Positions 19,186 through 28,191 of a DNA stretch of 64,000 bases are shown here, one piece after another (the stretch's first letter is position 1; each line of letters starts with the position of its first letter). The translations under genes were made by a program, and so were the position numbers. The notes under the pieces were generated by a model. It did not search any database. It saw only the letters and a list, made by a program, of their open reading frames with translations, and was not told the origin of the DNA. The DNA comes from an uncultured Beijerinckiaceae bacterium (GTDB lineage: Bacteria > Pseudomonadota > Alphaproteobacteria > Rhizobiales > Beijerinckiaceae): the NCBI GenBank assembly GCA_937863205.1, contig CALMGA010000203.1:1-64000 (forward strand), in the 5' to 3' direction.

Positions 19186-19920
19186 TCAGGCGTGGATCAG
19201 GATCTCGTAGGGGCCGGCGAAGTTGGCCAGCATTCCGGAGGTGAGGCGGAAACCGTCGGGATCATCGTCGATCAGATCACTCACCTGCGAGCGATGGGCC
19301 GCGATGGCGGCGAGCTTGGCCGGCACGTGTTGTGACATGTCGAGGCGCAGGCCGGTCGGCGCGGGACCGACCTCGCTGTCGCGCGGCAGCGTCCAACCCC
19401 AGATCGGATAGAAGAAGATGCGGGCCGCGCCAAGCCGGGCCCGTGCGCCCGTGACGAGCGCGGCCGATGCGACGTGGTCGCAATGGGGATCGTGCGGCCA
19501 GCTCACGCACACCGCTCCGGCGGCGCAGGCCGCAGCCAGGGCGACGATGGTCTCTCGCGCCGCCTCGGCATCCGGCCCGTCGCAGGGCACGGCGCGGTCG
19601 GCGAGGCGCAGAAAGGTGATCGCGCTCGCCGCGAGGCCGAGTTCGCCGGCCGCGGCGCGGGTTTCGTCTTCCCGCAGCGCCTGCAACCTCGCGCGGGGAT
19701 AAAGCCGCGACCGGGGATGCGACCCCGTGCCGTCGCTGACGACGAGCAGGCGCACGTCGACGCCGCCGGCGCAGGCGGCGGCGATGAGGCCGCCGCAGCC
19801 CAGGCTCTCGTCGTCGGGATGGGGAGCAACGACGAGCAGCCCGCCGGTGTTGACCACCGCGCCGAGGTCGGCGACCGGCAAGGCCTCGGCGCGGGCGAAA
19901 AAGGCTGCGGCGTTCATCAC
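19186..19920 (-). CDS. PIG-L family deacetylase
   Basis: PIG-L/LmbE enzymes are zinc hydrolases that remove N-acetyl groups from GlcNAc-linked compounds. The motif PHPDDESLGCGG is intact near residue 33, and HDPHCDHVASAALV supplies the third metal ligand. The protein is 244 aa without a signal peptide. It sits in an operon-like set with an ACAD-fold enzyme upstream (25 bp) and a methyltransferase downstream (0 bp), which suggests processing of an amino-sugar compound. Confidence 0.9.
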   Translation of the reverse strand: MMNAAAFFARAEALPVADLGAVVNTGGLLVVAPHPDDESLGCGGLIAAACAGGVDVRLLVVSDGTGSHPRSRLYPRARLQALREDETRAAAGELGLAASAITFLRLADRAVPCDGPDAEAARETIVALAAACAAGAVCVSWPHDPHCDHVASAALVTGARARLGAARIFFYPIWGWTLPRDSEVGPAPTGLRLDMSQHVPAKLAAIAAHRSQVSDLIDDDPDGFRLTSGMLANFAGPYEILIHA

Positions 19921-19945
19921 GCCGGTCCGTCGGCATGGGGAACGA

Positions 19946-21112
19946 TCACGAAGCTCGGCCGCCCTGCAGATGAAAGGCCGCCGCCGACATCAGCGAAACG
20001 TCGAGGGCTGGCTGGCGGAGATAGGTGGACAGGTCGCGGATGATGCGTTCCAGCGGATTCGGACGCAGGAAGCATTTGAGGCCAAGCGCCTTCTGGGCGA
20101 GGGGGATCACCTGCAGCGCGGCCGCCTCGAAAGCGTTGCGGGCGAGGTCGACGTAGGCGTCGACCGTTGCGGGATCGGCTCCCGCGCCCTCGGTCCGGAT
20201 CCCTTTGACCCAACTGCCTTCAGCCATGGCGCAGGCCTGCCGGACCCAGAGGCGGGCGGTTTCCACGGCGATCAGGGCTTCGCCGAAGCGGGCGAGCTGG
20301 AGCGGGTGCTCGCGGTGAGGGCTGGCGCCGAGCTGCTCGCGGTATTCGTCGAGGAGGCCGAGCAGGCCGCCGAGCTGCACGGCGATGACCCGCCACGCGC
20401 CGCCGCGGAAGAACGGCGGCTTGAGGTAGTCGCCGGCGCGGCCCACGATCTCGTCGGCGGCGACCGCAAGGCCGGAAAACGACACGGTTCCCGTCGCGGT
20501 CGCGCGCATGCCGTGAGCCGTCCACCCGCTGGCATCGACGCGACCGCCGTCGACGTCAGGGATCAGCATCAGCGATCCGTCGTTATCGTCGGCGGCGACG
20601 AGGGGGCGGCGGACGAATCCCGAACCGGAGGCGAGCACCTTGTGGCCCTGGAGAACGGGTCGGCTCCCGCTACGGTCGAGGCGCAGCGGCGGACCGGCCA
20701 TCCACACGCCGCTGAGGCGTCCGGCCCGCGCTTCGCTCAGCAGCAGGTTGAGGTTGGCCGTCGAGCCGTATCGCCTGACAAGGACGACCGCATTGACGTG
20801 TCCCTCGTAAAGGCGCCCCAGCGCGAGGCTGCCGCGCCCCAGCGCGGTCAGCACGTCGCGCAGCTCCGCCGCGTTCTCGCCAATGCCGAGCCCGGTGCCG
20901 CCCATCGCCGGAGGGAACGGGGCGTGCAGCAGGCCGGTTCGCGCGAGAAGCGCCACGTCTCCGGCGGGAAAGGATCCATCGCCGTCGGGAACGCGCTGCC
21001 GGGCGATCCCCGCGACATGCCGCGCCGCGGTGAGCGGCGCGTCCGGCCATTCTCCGTCGAAGTCGGCACCATCGTCGGGCCGGGAAATCAGAACCGCATT
21101 TTCCATCAGCAT
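19946..21112 (-). CDS. Acyl-CoA dehydrogenase-fold flavoprotein
   Basis: A 388-aa ACAD-fold protein: N-terminal helical domain (LLARTGLLHAPFPPAMGG), central beta domain (GHKVLASGSGFVRRPLVAA, GMRATATGTVSFSGL) and C-terminal helical bundle (ALGLKCFLRPNPLERIIRDL). The catalytic glutamate of true acyl-CoA dehydrogenases is not identifiable by eye. Some ACAD-fold enzymes are N-oxygenases of amino sugars, so with PIG-L and NodS-like neighbours that alternative is open. Starts at 21112 and 21106 are both possible; more upstream sequence is non-homologous. Confidence 0.8.
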   Translation of the reverse strand: MLMENAVLISRPDDGADFDGEWPDAPLTAARHVAGIARQRVPDGDGSFPAGDVALLARTGLLHAPFPPAMGGTGLGIGENAAELRDVLTALGRGSLALGRLYEGHVNAVVLVRRYGSTANLNLLLSEARAGRLSGVWMAGPPLRLDRSGSRPVLQGHKVLASGSGFVRRPLVAADDNDGSLMLIPDVDGGRVDASGWTAHGMRATATGTVSFSGLAVAADEIVGRAGDYLKPPFFRGGAWRVIAVQLGGLLGLLDEYREQLGASPHREHPLQLARFGEALIAVETARLWVRQACAMAEGSWVKGIRTEGAGADPATVDAYVDLARNAFEAAALQVIPLAQKALGLKCFLRPNPLERIIRDLSTYLRQPALDVSLMSAAAFHLQGGRAS

Positions 21113-21270
21113 CCACTCAATCCCGATGCCAACGCCGGCCGTCCACCTTCGTTCGAGATGCGCCGAACTCCTGGCTGCGGCGAATTCTGCCACCCGCCCG
21201 GTTGGCGGACAGGTTGCCTCAGGCGCCGGCGGCCGGCATTCTCGGCGCGAGACGGGATGGCGAGGCGGCG

Positions 21271-21591
21271 ATGCAGGACGAAGCCATGCGGTGGCGCTCC
21301 ACGGCGAGCGCTCCCAAGGACGGATCACGGATCATCGCGGTGATCCGCGGCGGCGAGCAGGGCACCGCCGACGTCGACGTGGTGCGCTGGTCCAAGCCGC
21401 GCAACGCCGCCGACCCCTGCTGGACCTCGACCGATTCGACCTTTGACTGCGCGATCATCTACGAGGACTGGGAGGTGACGCACTGGATGCCGCTGCCGGG
21501 CAGCATGCCCGGCGTGCGCACGCCCGACCTGGCCTCGTCCCTGCCGGCCTTCCCGCACGACGGCGAGGAGATCGGCGGTTCCGGGATCTGA
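21271..21591 (+). CDS. DUF551-like small protein
   Basis: A 106-aa protein. The pattern [20 protein letters not shown], then DVVRWSKP and [10 protein letters not shown], matches DUF551-type proteins, which are common in phage and bacterial genomes with unknown function. The start at 21271 is chosen because it begins just before the conserved region; an ATG at 21286 is also possible. It is divergent from the ACAD-fold gene. Confidence 0.6.
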   Translation: MQDEAMRWRSTASAPKDGSRIIAVIRGGEQGTADVDVVRWSKPRNAADPCWTSTDSTFDCAIIYEDWEVTHWMPLPGSMPGVRTPDLASSLPAFPHDGEEIGGSGI

Positions 21592-21602
21592 ACAGCCCGG
21601 CC

Positions 21603-21631
21603 TTGCTGCCCGCCGGCGCGACCTTTATACG
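21603..21631 (+). promoter_or_regulatory. Predicted rpmE promoter
   Basis: TTGCTG (21603-21608) and TATACG (21626-21631) are spaced by exactly 17 bp, about 90 bp upstream of the rpmE ATG. Confidence 0.55.
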
Positions 21632-21719
21632 CCGGGCTTGGATCGAGCCGGCGAAACGCATCTCGCCGCCAGCGCACCCCGCCCGACGGCGAACGGGCGC
21701 GAAACCGGAAAGCCAGGCC

Positions 21720-21956
21720 ATGAAGTCCGATATCCACCCGACCTACCACACCATCAAGGTCGTGATGACCGACGGCACCGAGTTCACCACGCGCTCGACC
21801 TATGGCTCGGCCGGCGACACTCTGAACCTCGACATCGACCCCAAGACGCATCCGGCCTGGACCGGCGGCTCGCAGCAGCTGCTCGACCGGGGTGGCCGCC
21901 TGTCGCGCTTCAACTCGCGTTTCGGCAACCTGACGATCGGCGCCAAGAAGGGCTGA
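21720..21956 (+). CDS. rpmE: 50S ribosomal protein L31
   Basis: L31 bridges the two ribosomal subunits at the central protuberance. The frame gives 78 aa beginning [20 protein letters not shown] and containing [20 protein letters not shown] and [14 protein letters not shown]. The zinc-binding cysteines of the C+ type are absent. The start is the ATG at 21720; upstream in-frame sequence is non-homologous. A promoter-like pair is found 90 bp upstream and a hairpin follows the gene. Confidence 0.95.
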   Translation: MKSDIHPTYHTIKVVMTDGTEFTTRSTYGSAGDTLNLDIDPKTHPAWTGGSQQLLDRGGRLSRFNSRFGNLTIGAKKG

Positions 21957-21988
21957 CGAGCAGGACTGACGAGCAAGGCTGACGCCTT

Positions 21989-22013
21989 CCCCGCCGGACT
22001 CATCGGGGCGGGG
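21989..22013. terminator. Hairpin between convergent rpmE and bpt
   Basis: CCCCGCC (21989-21995) pairs with GGCGGGG (22007-22013). It lies over the convergent junction and overlaps the last codons of bpt. No T-run is present, so it is only a possible terminator. Confidence 0.3.
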
Positions 22014-22755
22014 TGGCCGGCCCGGCTTCGACCCGCTCCCAGCCGCTCATGCCCAACCGCTCCTGCGGCAGGAAACGAGCCTTGTAGGCCATCTTCTTCG
22101 AGCCCTCGACCCAGTAACCGAGATAAAGGTGGGGCAGGCCGAGGCGCTTCGCCCGCCGGATATGGTCGAGGATCATGAAGGTGCCGAGCGAGCGGGCCTG
22201 CTCGCCCGGCTCGTAGAACGAGTACACCATCGACAGGCCATCGGCGAGCAGGTCGGTGAGGCAGATGGCGATCAGCCGGCCGGGCGCCGTCGACGTGCCG
22301 CCCAGGCGATATTCCAGCAGCCGCGTTTCCACATGGCTGTCCTCGACCATCATCGAATAGTCGAGCACCGTCATGTCGGCCATGCCGCCGTCGGTGTGGC
22401 GGGCGTCGAGGTAGCTGCGAAACAGCGCGTACTGCTCGGAGGTCGGCTCGGCCCGCACCACCACGCTACGCGCGTCGGCGTTGCGCTCCTCGACGCGGCG
22501 CAGGTTGCGCGACAGGGCGAACTCATCGACCTTGACGCGGACGGACACGCACGAGCGGCAGTTCTCGCAGGCCGGGCGGTAGGCGATCGTTTGCGAGCGA
22601 CGGAAGCCGGACTGGGTGAGCGTGTCGTTGAGCCCGGCGGCGCGCTTGCCGATGAGGTGGGTGAAGACCTTCCGCTCGTCGCGGCTGGGAAGATAGGGGC
22701 AGGGCGAAGGCGCCGTGAGGTAGAATTGCGGGGCGTCGCGCGGCTCTCTCGACAC
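22000..22755 (-). CDS. bpt: Aspartate/glutamate leucyltransferase
   Basis: Bpt transfers leucine from leucyl-tRNA to N-terminal Asp or Glu, marking proteins for ClpAP degradation by the N-degron pathway. The N-terminal ATE domain has [20 protein letters not shown] with paired cysteines at CENCRSC, and the C-terminal domain has [22 protein letters not shown] and [19 protein letters not shown]. No ATG lies near the family start; the GTG at 22755 ([13 protein letters not shown]) gives 251 aa, the normal length. Confidence 0.93.
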   Translation of the reverse strand: MSREPRDAPQFYLTAPSPCPYLPSRDERKVFTHLIGKRAAGLNDTLTQSGFRRSQTIAYRPACENCRSCVSVRVKVDEFALSRNLRRVEERNADARSVVVRAEPTSEQYALFRSYLDARHTDGGMADMTVLDYSMMVEDSHVETRLLEYRLGGTSTAPGRLIAICLTDLLADGLSMVYSFYEPGEQARSLGTFMILDHIRRAKRLGLPHLYLGYWVEGSKKMAYKARFLPQERLGMSGWERVEAGPATPPR

Positions 22756-23053
22756 TCTGAGATCCCGAACACCAGAACGGTCTGGCCTTCGGCAGGATAG
22801 ACGCTGCTGGCCAAGCCGCAAGGGGATGCCGCGTTGTTCGTGCGCCGCAGAGGGTGTCACCGACGCGCTCTCGCTGTGTCGCTCAAGGGGTCGCGGGTGA
22901 TCGGGCCGGCCCCAACGAGCGCGTCGGTCGTGGCACAGTGGCGCCGAGGCGTGAAGGAAGGCTTAAGGCTTGCCCGACGGCGCGTCCGGCCGCCGCCGTT
23001 TCGGCCGAGGCCGATGAAGGGCGGCGGCGAACTCGTCCATGAGGAGCGGCAGG

Positions 23054-24340
23054 ATGGATCGCGGCAGCGATCGGGACCCATCGGTCAGGGAAACGACGGC
23101 CGAGGAGGTCGAGACGCTGGCGCTCGCCGCCTCCGCCGATCTGTTCCTGCGAGCGCGGACGCCGGCCTTCCGCAGGGTCACGGCGGCGCTGGTGGCGGCC
23201 GGCTTCTCGACCTACGCGCTGTTGTACTGCGTTCAGCCGCTGCTACCGGTTTTTTCCCGCGAACTGGGCGTCACGCCTTCGGTGTCCAGCCTGTCCCTTT
23301 CGCTCACTACCGCGACGCTGGCGGTGGCGATGCTGGTCGCCGGACGCGTCTCGGACGTGCGCGGGCGCAAGCCGATCATGGTGGCCTCGCTGTTCGCCGT
23401 CGGCGGGCTCACCCTCGCCTGCGCCTTCGCCGGCAGCTGGACGATCCTTCTGGTGCTGCGCACCCTGACCGGCGTGGCCCTTGCCGGCGTGCCGGCCGTG
23501 GCGATGGCCTACCTCGCCGAGGAGGTGCACCCGCAGGACCTCGGCGCCGCGATGGGTCTCTACATCGCCGGCAACGCCTACGGCGGCATGGCCGGGCGGG
23601 TGCTGACCGGGGCGCTGGTCGATGTCACCCATGCCTGGCGGCCGGCGCTGGCCATCGTTGGGCTTCTCGGTCTTGCGGCGGCGGCCCTCTTCGCCTTGCT
23701 TCTGCCGCCCTCGCGCCGCTTCCGCGCCGAGAGCGGCGGCTCGCTCGGCGATCTCGGCCGGGTCTTCGCCCTTCACCTGCGCGATCCCGGGTTGCGCCAG
23801 CTCTACCTCGTCGCCTTCCTGCTGATGGGCGGTTTCGTGACCGCCTACAACTACCTCAGCTATCGGCTGCTCGAACCGCCGTTCGACCTGTCGCAGGCGT
23901 CGTCGGGCGCGATCTTCCTGGTGTATCTGCTGGGTGGTCCGGCTTCCGCCTGGTTCGGCCGCCTCGGATCGCGGCGCGGGCGCGGACGATCCATGATCGC
24001 GGCGATGTCGCTGCTGCTCGTCGGTCTTCTGCTGACCGCCGGCGACGGACTTCTCGCCAACATCGCCGGCATCGCGATCTTCACCGCCGGTTTCTTCGGC
24101 GCCCACGCCATCGCCAGCGGTTGGGTCAGCCAGCGGGCGGACACGGCGCGGGCGGCGGCGGCCTCGCTCTACCTGTTCAGCTACTACCTCGGGTCGAGCG
24201 TGTTCGGGTCGCTCGGCGGCCTGTTCTGGTCGCGCGGGGGTTGGCCGGCCATCATGGCCCTTGTTGCCGTTCTTGTCGCCGCCGCCCTCGTCACCGCCCG
24301 GGCGCTGGCGCGGCGGGAGCGGCGCGAGGCGAACGCTTGA
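23054..24340 (+). CDS. MFS transporter (YnfM-like)
   Basis: A 428-aa major-facilitator exporter with 12 predicted membrane helices. Motif A is GRVSDVRGRKPIMV in the loop after helix 2, and GVALAGVPAVAMAYLAEEV with helix 5 (AGNAYGGMAGRVLTG) carries the antiporter-type glycines. It resembles E. coli YnfM-like transporters in length and layout. The start at 23054 (MDRGSDRDP) is chosen over one five codons upstream; both are plausible. Substrate is unknown. Confidence 0.87.
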   Translation: MDRGSDRDPSVRETTAEEVETLALAASADLFLRARTPAFRRVTAALVAAGFSTYALLYCVQPLLPVFSRELGVTPSVSSLSLSLTTATLAVAMLVAGRVSDVRGRKPIMVASLFAVGGLTLACAFAGSWTILLVLRTLTGVALAGVPAVAMAYLAEEVHPQDLGAAMGLYIAGNAYGGMAGRVLTGALVDVTHAWRPALAIVGLLGLAAAALFALLLPPSRRFRAESGGSLGDLGRVFALHLRDPGLRQLYLVAFLLMGGFVTAYNYLSYRLLEPPFDLSQASSGAIFLVYLLGGPASAWFGRLGSRRGRGRSMIAAMSLLLVGLLLTAGDGLLANIAGIAIFTAGFFGAHAIASGWVSQRADTARAAAASLYLFSYYLGSSVFGSLGGLFWSRGGWPAIMALVAVLVAAALVTARALARRERREANA

Positions 24341-24420
24341 GACCGCTCGTCCGTCTTGACTCGCCGCAGTCGCGATGCGACTCCGCCGCTGATGGCGCAG
24401 CGGCGATCCGGCGGATGGCG

Positions 24421-25407
24421 ATGAAGGCGGTTGTGTTCCCCGGCCAGGGATCGCAGGCGGTCGGCATGGGGAAGGCTCTCGCCGCCGCATACCCCGCCGC
24501 GCGGGCCGTCTTCGCCGAGGTCGACGACGCGCTCGGCGAGCATCTGTCGACGCTGATGTTCGACGGGCCGGACGCCGAGCTGACGCTGACAGCCAATGCC
24601 CAGCCGGCGCTGATGGCTGTGAGCCTCGCCGCTCTGGCCGTCCTGCGCGCCGAGGCCGGCTTCGACCTCGCTCGCGACGCCGCCTTCGTTGCCGGCCACT
24701 CGCTGGGGGAATATTCCGCGCTCGCCGCCGCCGGCGCCCTGCCGCTCGCCACGACGGCGCGATTGCTGCGCCTGCGCGGGCAGGCGATGCAACGGGCGGT
24801 GGCTGTCGGCGAGGGGGCGATGGCAGCCCTCATCGGCGTCGAGCCCGAAGCCGCAGCCGCCATCGCGGGCGAAGCGAGCGCCGGGCAGACCGGCGCGGGC
24901 CAAAGCACCTGCCAAAGCACTTGCCAAGTCGCCAACGACAACGGCGGCGGACAGGTCGTGCTGTCCGGCGCCAAGGCGGCGGTGGATCGCGCGATGGTCC
25001 TTGCCAAGGCCGCCGGGGTGAAGCGATCCGTGCTCCTTCCCGTGTCGGCGCCCTTTCATTGCGCGCTGATGCGCCCGGCCGCCGAGGCGATGGCCGAGGC
25101 GCTCGCGGCCGTTGCCATCGCCCGGCCTGTGGTGCCGCTCGTTGCCAACGTCACCGCCGCCCCGGTGAGCGAGCCGGACGAGATCCGACGGTTGCTTGTC
25201 GAGCAGGTCACCGCCGCCGTGCGCTGGCGGGAAAGCATCGGCTGGATGGCCGGGCAGGGCGTGTCCGTGTTCATCGAGTGCGGCGCCGGCAAGGTGCTGT
25301 CGGGCCTGATCAAGCGCATTGCCGCCACCGCCGCCGGCGTGCCGGTCGGCGTGCCGGCCGATGTCGAGGCGTTCCGGGCGCGGGCCGCCGCCGAGGCGGA
25401 GGTGTGA
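24421..25407 (+). CDS. fabD: Malonyl-CoA:ACP transacylase
   Basis: FabD loads malonate onto ACP for chain extension. The start MKAVVFPGQGSQAVGMG is the family signature; the nucleophile Ser94 lies in VAGHSLGEYSALA, and the histidine partner is in PVSAPFHCALM. At about residues 150-170 there is a short unusual insert with the repeated residues STCQSTCQ. The length is 328 aa. The TGA overlaps the fabG ATG as TGATG. An ATG two codons upstream is an alternative start. Confidence 0.96.
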   Translation: MKAVVFPGQGSQAVGMGKALAAAYPAARAVFAEVDDALGEHLSTLMFDGPDAELTLTANAQPALMAVSLAALAVLRAEAGFDLARDAAFVAGHSLGEYSALAAAGALPLATTARLLRLRGQAMQRAVAVGEGAMAALIGVEPEAAAAIAGEASAGQTGAGQSTCQSTCQVANDNGGGQVVLSGAKAAVDRAMVLAKAAGVKRSVLLPVSAPFHCALMRPAAEAMAEALAAVAIARPVVPLVANVTAAPVSEPDEIRRLLVEQVTAAVRWRESIGWMAGQGVSVFIECGAGKVLSGLIKRIAATAAGVPVGVPADVEAFRARAAAEAEV

Positions 25408-26147
25408 TGTTCGATCTTTCCGGCAAGACCGCCCTGGTGACGGGCGCCAGCGGCGGCATCGGGCGCGCGATCGCGGTCGCCCTGCACGGGCAGGGTGCGC
25501 GCGTGGTGCTGTCGGGCACGCGGCGCGACGCCCTCGACGCGCTGGCTGCGGAACTGGGCGAGCGCGCCCTCTCTGTGCCTTGCGATCTCGCCGACCGCGC
25601 GGCCGTCGACGGGCTGGTGCCGGCCGCCGAGGCGGCGGCGGGCGCGCCGCTCGACATCCTCGTCAACAATGCCGGCATCACCCGCGACAACCTGTTCATG
25701 CGGATGAACGACGGGGAATGGGACGAGGTGATCGCGCTCAACCTGTCGACCGGCTTCCGCCTCGTGCGCGCCTGCCTGAAGGGCATGATGCGCCGGCGCT
25801 ACGGACGCATCATCGCCGTCACCTCGGTCGTGGGCACCACCGGCAACGCCGGGCAGGCGAACTACGCCGCCTCCAAGGCCGGCACGGTCGGCCTCGTCAA
25901 ATCGCTGGCGGCGGAGGTGGCGACCCGCAACGTCACCGCCAACTGCATCGCGCCCGGCTTCATCGCCACCCCGATGACCGACGGGCTCAGCGACAAGCAG
26001 AAGATGGCGATCCTCGGCGCCGTGCCGATGGGACGCCTCGGCCTGCCGGTGGATGTCGCCGCCGCCGCGGTGTTCCTGGCCAGCACGGAAGCCGCCTACG
26101 TGACCGGACAAACCCTGCACGTGAACGGCGGCATGGCGATGATCTGA
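25407..26147 (+). CDS. fabG: 3-oxoacyl-ACP reductase
   Basis: FabG reduces 3-oxoacyl-ACP with NADPH. It is a short-chain dehydrogenase of 246 aa with cofactor motif TGASGGIGRAIAVAL, NNAGITRDN, Ser in VTSVVGTTGN, and the catalytic YAASKAG. The C-terminus GGMAMI is typical of FabG. It is coupled to fabD by a one-base overlap and lies 219 bp before acpP. Confidence 0.96.
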   Translation: MFDLSGKTALVTGASGGIGRAIAVALHGQGARVVLSGTRRDALDALAAELGERALSVPCDLADRAAVDGLVPAAEAAAGAPLDILVNNAGITRDNLFMRMNDGEWDEVIALNLSTGFRLVRACLKGMMRRRYGRIIAVTSVVGTTGNAGQANYAASKAGTVGLVKSLAAEVATRNVTANCIAPGFIATPMTDGLSDKQKMAILGAVPMGRLGLPVDVAAAAVFLASTEAAYVTGQTLHVNGGMAMI

Positions 26148-26366
26148 GGGCCCCGCCCGACGGCTCGCGTTGGCAAAACAAGTGTGCTACCTCGCCGTTC
26201 GGTCGATGGAACGGAACCGTGAATTTTCGCTGTCGCGGCGCCGTCGCGCTCGACGGGAGCTTGGGCGGTCGGTAGTGAAGTCGCAAGGGCAACGGTCGAT
26301 CCGGCGCCTGCCAAACCCGCAACAGGCGCCTGACGCCCGCGATCAAGATTGCAAGGATCCGAACAC

Positions 26367-26612
26367 ATGAGTGACGTCGCCGAGCGGGTGAAAAAGATCG
26401 TCATCGAGCATCTCGGGGTGGATGCCGACAAGGTCGTCGACAATGCCAACTTCATCGAGGACCTCGGCGCCGACTCGCTCGACACGGTGGAACTGGTGAT
26501 GGCCTTCGAAGAGGAGTTCGGCGTCGAGATCCCCGACGATGCCGCCGAAACCATCGTGACGGTCGGCGACGCCGTGCGCTTCCTTGTCAAGGCGACCGCC
26601 GCCCAGTCCTGA
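26367..26612 (+). CDS. acpP: Acyl carrier protein
   Basis: ACP carries growing acyl chains on phosphopantetheine attached to Ser37 in [15 protein letters not shown]. The 81-aa acidic helical protein begins [20 protein letters not shown]. An in-frame ATG six codons upstream is ignored because [11 protein letters not shown] is the universal alphaproteobacterial start. fabF follows 150 bp downstream. Confidence 0.97.
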   Translation: MSDVAERVKKIVIEHLGVDADKVVDNANFIEDLGADSLDTVELVMAFEEEFGVEIPDDAAETIVTVGDAVRFLVKATAAQS

Positions 26613-26762
26613 GCCGCCGGCCGTCCCGGCGTCTCGACCGTCCCGGCCCAAGGGGTTCGGAGCGGTCGGCGCAGTCGGAAACGAGGCCGGCACTTGCATG
26701 AAAGACATGGGTCAGGTGGTCTCGGTGCGACGCCCGACCCCGCCAGATGATCAGGGCTGCGG

Positions 26763-28037
26763 ATGCGACGGGTTGTTGTCACTGGCCTCGGCATGGTGTC
26801 GCCGCTGGGCTGCGGCGTCGAGGACACGTGGCGTCGGCTGATCGCCGGCGACAGCGCCGCCGCGCCCATCACCCGTTTCAAGGCCGACGACCTCGCCTGC
26901 CGCATCGCGATGACGGTGACGCGCGGCGACGGCAGCGACGGCACCTTCAATCCCGACCACTGGATGGAGCACAAGGAGCAGCGCAAGGTCGACGACTTCA
27001 TCCTGTTTGCCGTCACCGCGGCGGCGCAGGCTCTCGACGACGCCGATTGGCACCCAAAAAGCGCCGCCGACCGGGCGGCGACCGGCGTGTACTTCGGCTC
27101 CGGGATCGGCGGCCTCAACGGGATCCACGACCAGTCGGTGATTTTGTACGAAAAGGGGCCGCGCCGGGTGTCGCCCTTCTTCGTCACCGGGCGCCTCATC
27201 AACCTCGCCGGCGGCTACGTGTCGATCGCCCACGGGCTGAAGGGACCCAACCATGCCTGCGTCACCGCCTGCTCGTCGGGTACGCACGCGATCGGCGATG
27301 CCGCCCGTCTGATCGCGCTGGAGGATGCCGACGTGATGGTGGCCGGCGGCTGCGAATCGACGATCAGCCGCATCGGCATCGCCGGCTTCGCCGCCTGCCG
27401 CGCCCTGTCCACAGGCTTCAACGACCGGCCCAAGGCCGCTTCCCGGCCCTTCGACCGGGACCGCGACGGCTTCGTCATGGGCGAGGGGGCCGGTGCCGTG
27501 GTGCTGGAGTCGCTCGATCACGCGAAGGCGCGCGGCGCCCGGATCTACGCCGAGGTGGTCGGCTACGGCATGTCGGGCGACGCCTACCACATCACAGCGC
27601 CCGACGAGAGCGGCGACGGCGCCTACCGGGCGATGAAAGCGGCGATCAAGCGGGCCGGCATTCAACCGCGGGACCTCGACTACATCAACGCCCACGGCAC
27701 GTCGACGCCGCTCGGCGACGAGATCGAGCTGCGCACGGTGCAGAAGCTTCTCGCCGAGGACGGCGCGGGCGCGTCCAAGCTGTCGATGTCCTCGACCAAA
27801 TCGGCGATCGGCCACCTGCTCGGCGCGGCCGGCGCAGTGGAAGCCGTCTTCTGCGTGCTGGCGTTGCGCGACCAGATCGTGCCGCCGACGCTCAATCTCG
27901 ACAATCCGCCCGATTTCGCGACGCTCGACCTCGTGCCGCACGAAGCGCGGCGCCGCGAGGTCGGTCTCGTGCTGTCGAACTCCTTCGGCTTCGGCGGCAC
28001 CAACGCCTGCCTTATCCTCAAGCACCCGGACGCGTGA
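26763..28037 (+). CDS. fabF: 3-oxoacyl-ACP synthase II
   Basis: FabF (KAS II) condenses malonyl-ACP with acyl-ACP during elongation. The Cys-His-His triad is at Cys170 (VTACSSGTHAI), His311 (NAHGTSTPLGD) and His351 (KSAIGHLLGAAGAVE). The start MRRVVVTGLGMVSPLG and the C-terminal LSNSFGFGGTNACLI are standard. It is 424 aa, slightly longer than E. coli FabF. Confidence 0.97.
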   Translation: MRRVVVTGLGMVSPLGCGVEDTWRRLIAGDSAAAPITRFKADDLACRIAMTVTRGDGSDGTFNPDHWMEHKEQRKVDDFILFAVTAAAQALDDADWHPKSAADRAATGVYFGSGIGGLNGIHDQSVILYEKGPRRVSPFFVTGRLINLAGGYVSIAHGLKGPNHACVTACSSGTHAIGDAARLIALEDADVMVAGGCESTISRIGIAGFAACRALSTGFNDRPKAASRPFDRDRDGFVMGEGAGAVVLESLDHAKARGARIYAEVVGYGMSGDAYHITAPDESGDGAYRAMKAAIKRAGIQPRDLDYINAHGTSTPLGDEIELRTVQKLLAEDGAGASKLSMSSTKSAIGHLLGAAGAVEAVFCVLALRDQIVPPTLNLDNPPDFATLDLVPHEARRREVGLVLSNSFGFGGTNACLILKHPDA

Positions 28038-28191
28038 GCGGCGGCCCACACGCCGCTGCGGCGACTTCCCGCTTTCGCCATAATGGCGTCGTAGGCCGCT
28101 GAAGATCGTCCCGTAGCGAACGCCGTTGCCGCGGAGTCCGTTCGGGACGCTTACGAAAGCTTCTATGGTGCGATACAGCTCCGGCCGGCGC

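Noticed and set aside
26148..26366. acpP promoter at the TTGGCA near 26170
   Set aside because: No matching -10 at 16-18 bp spacing was found.
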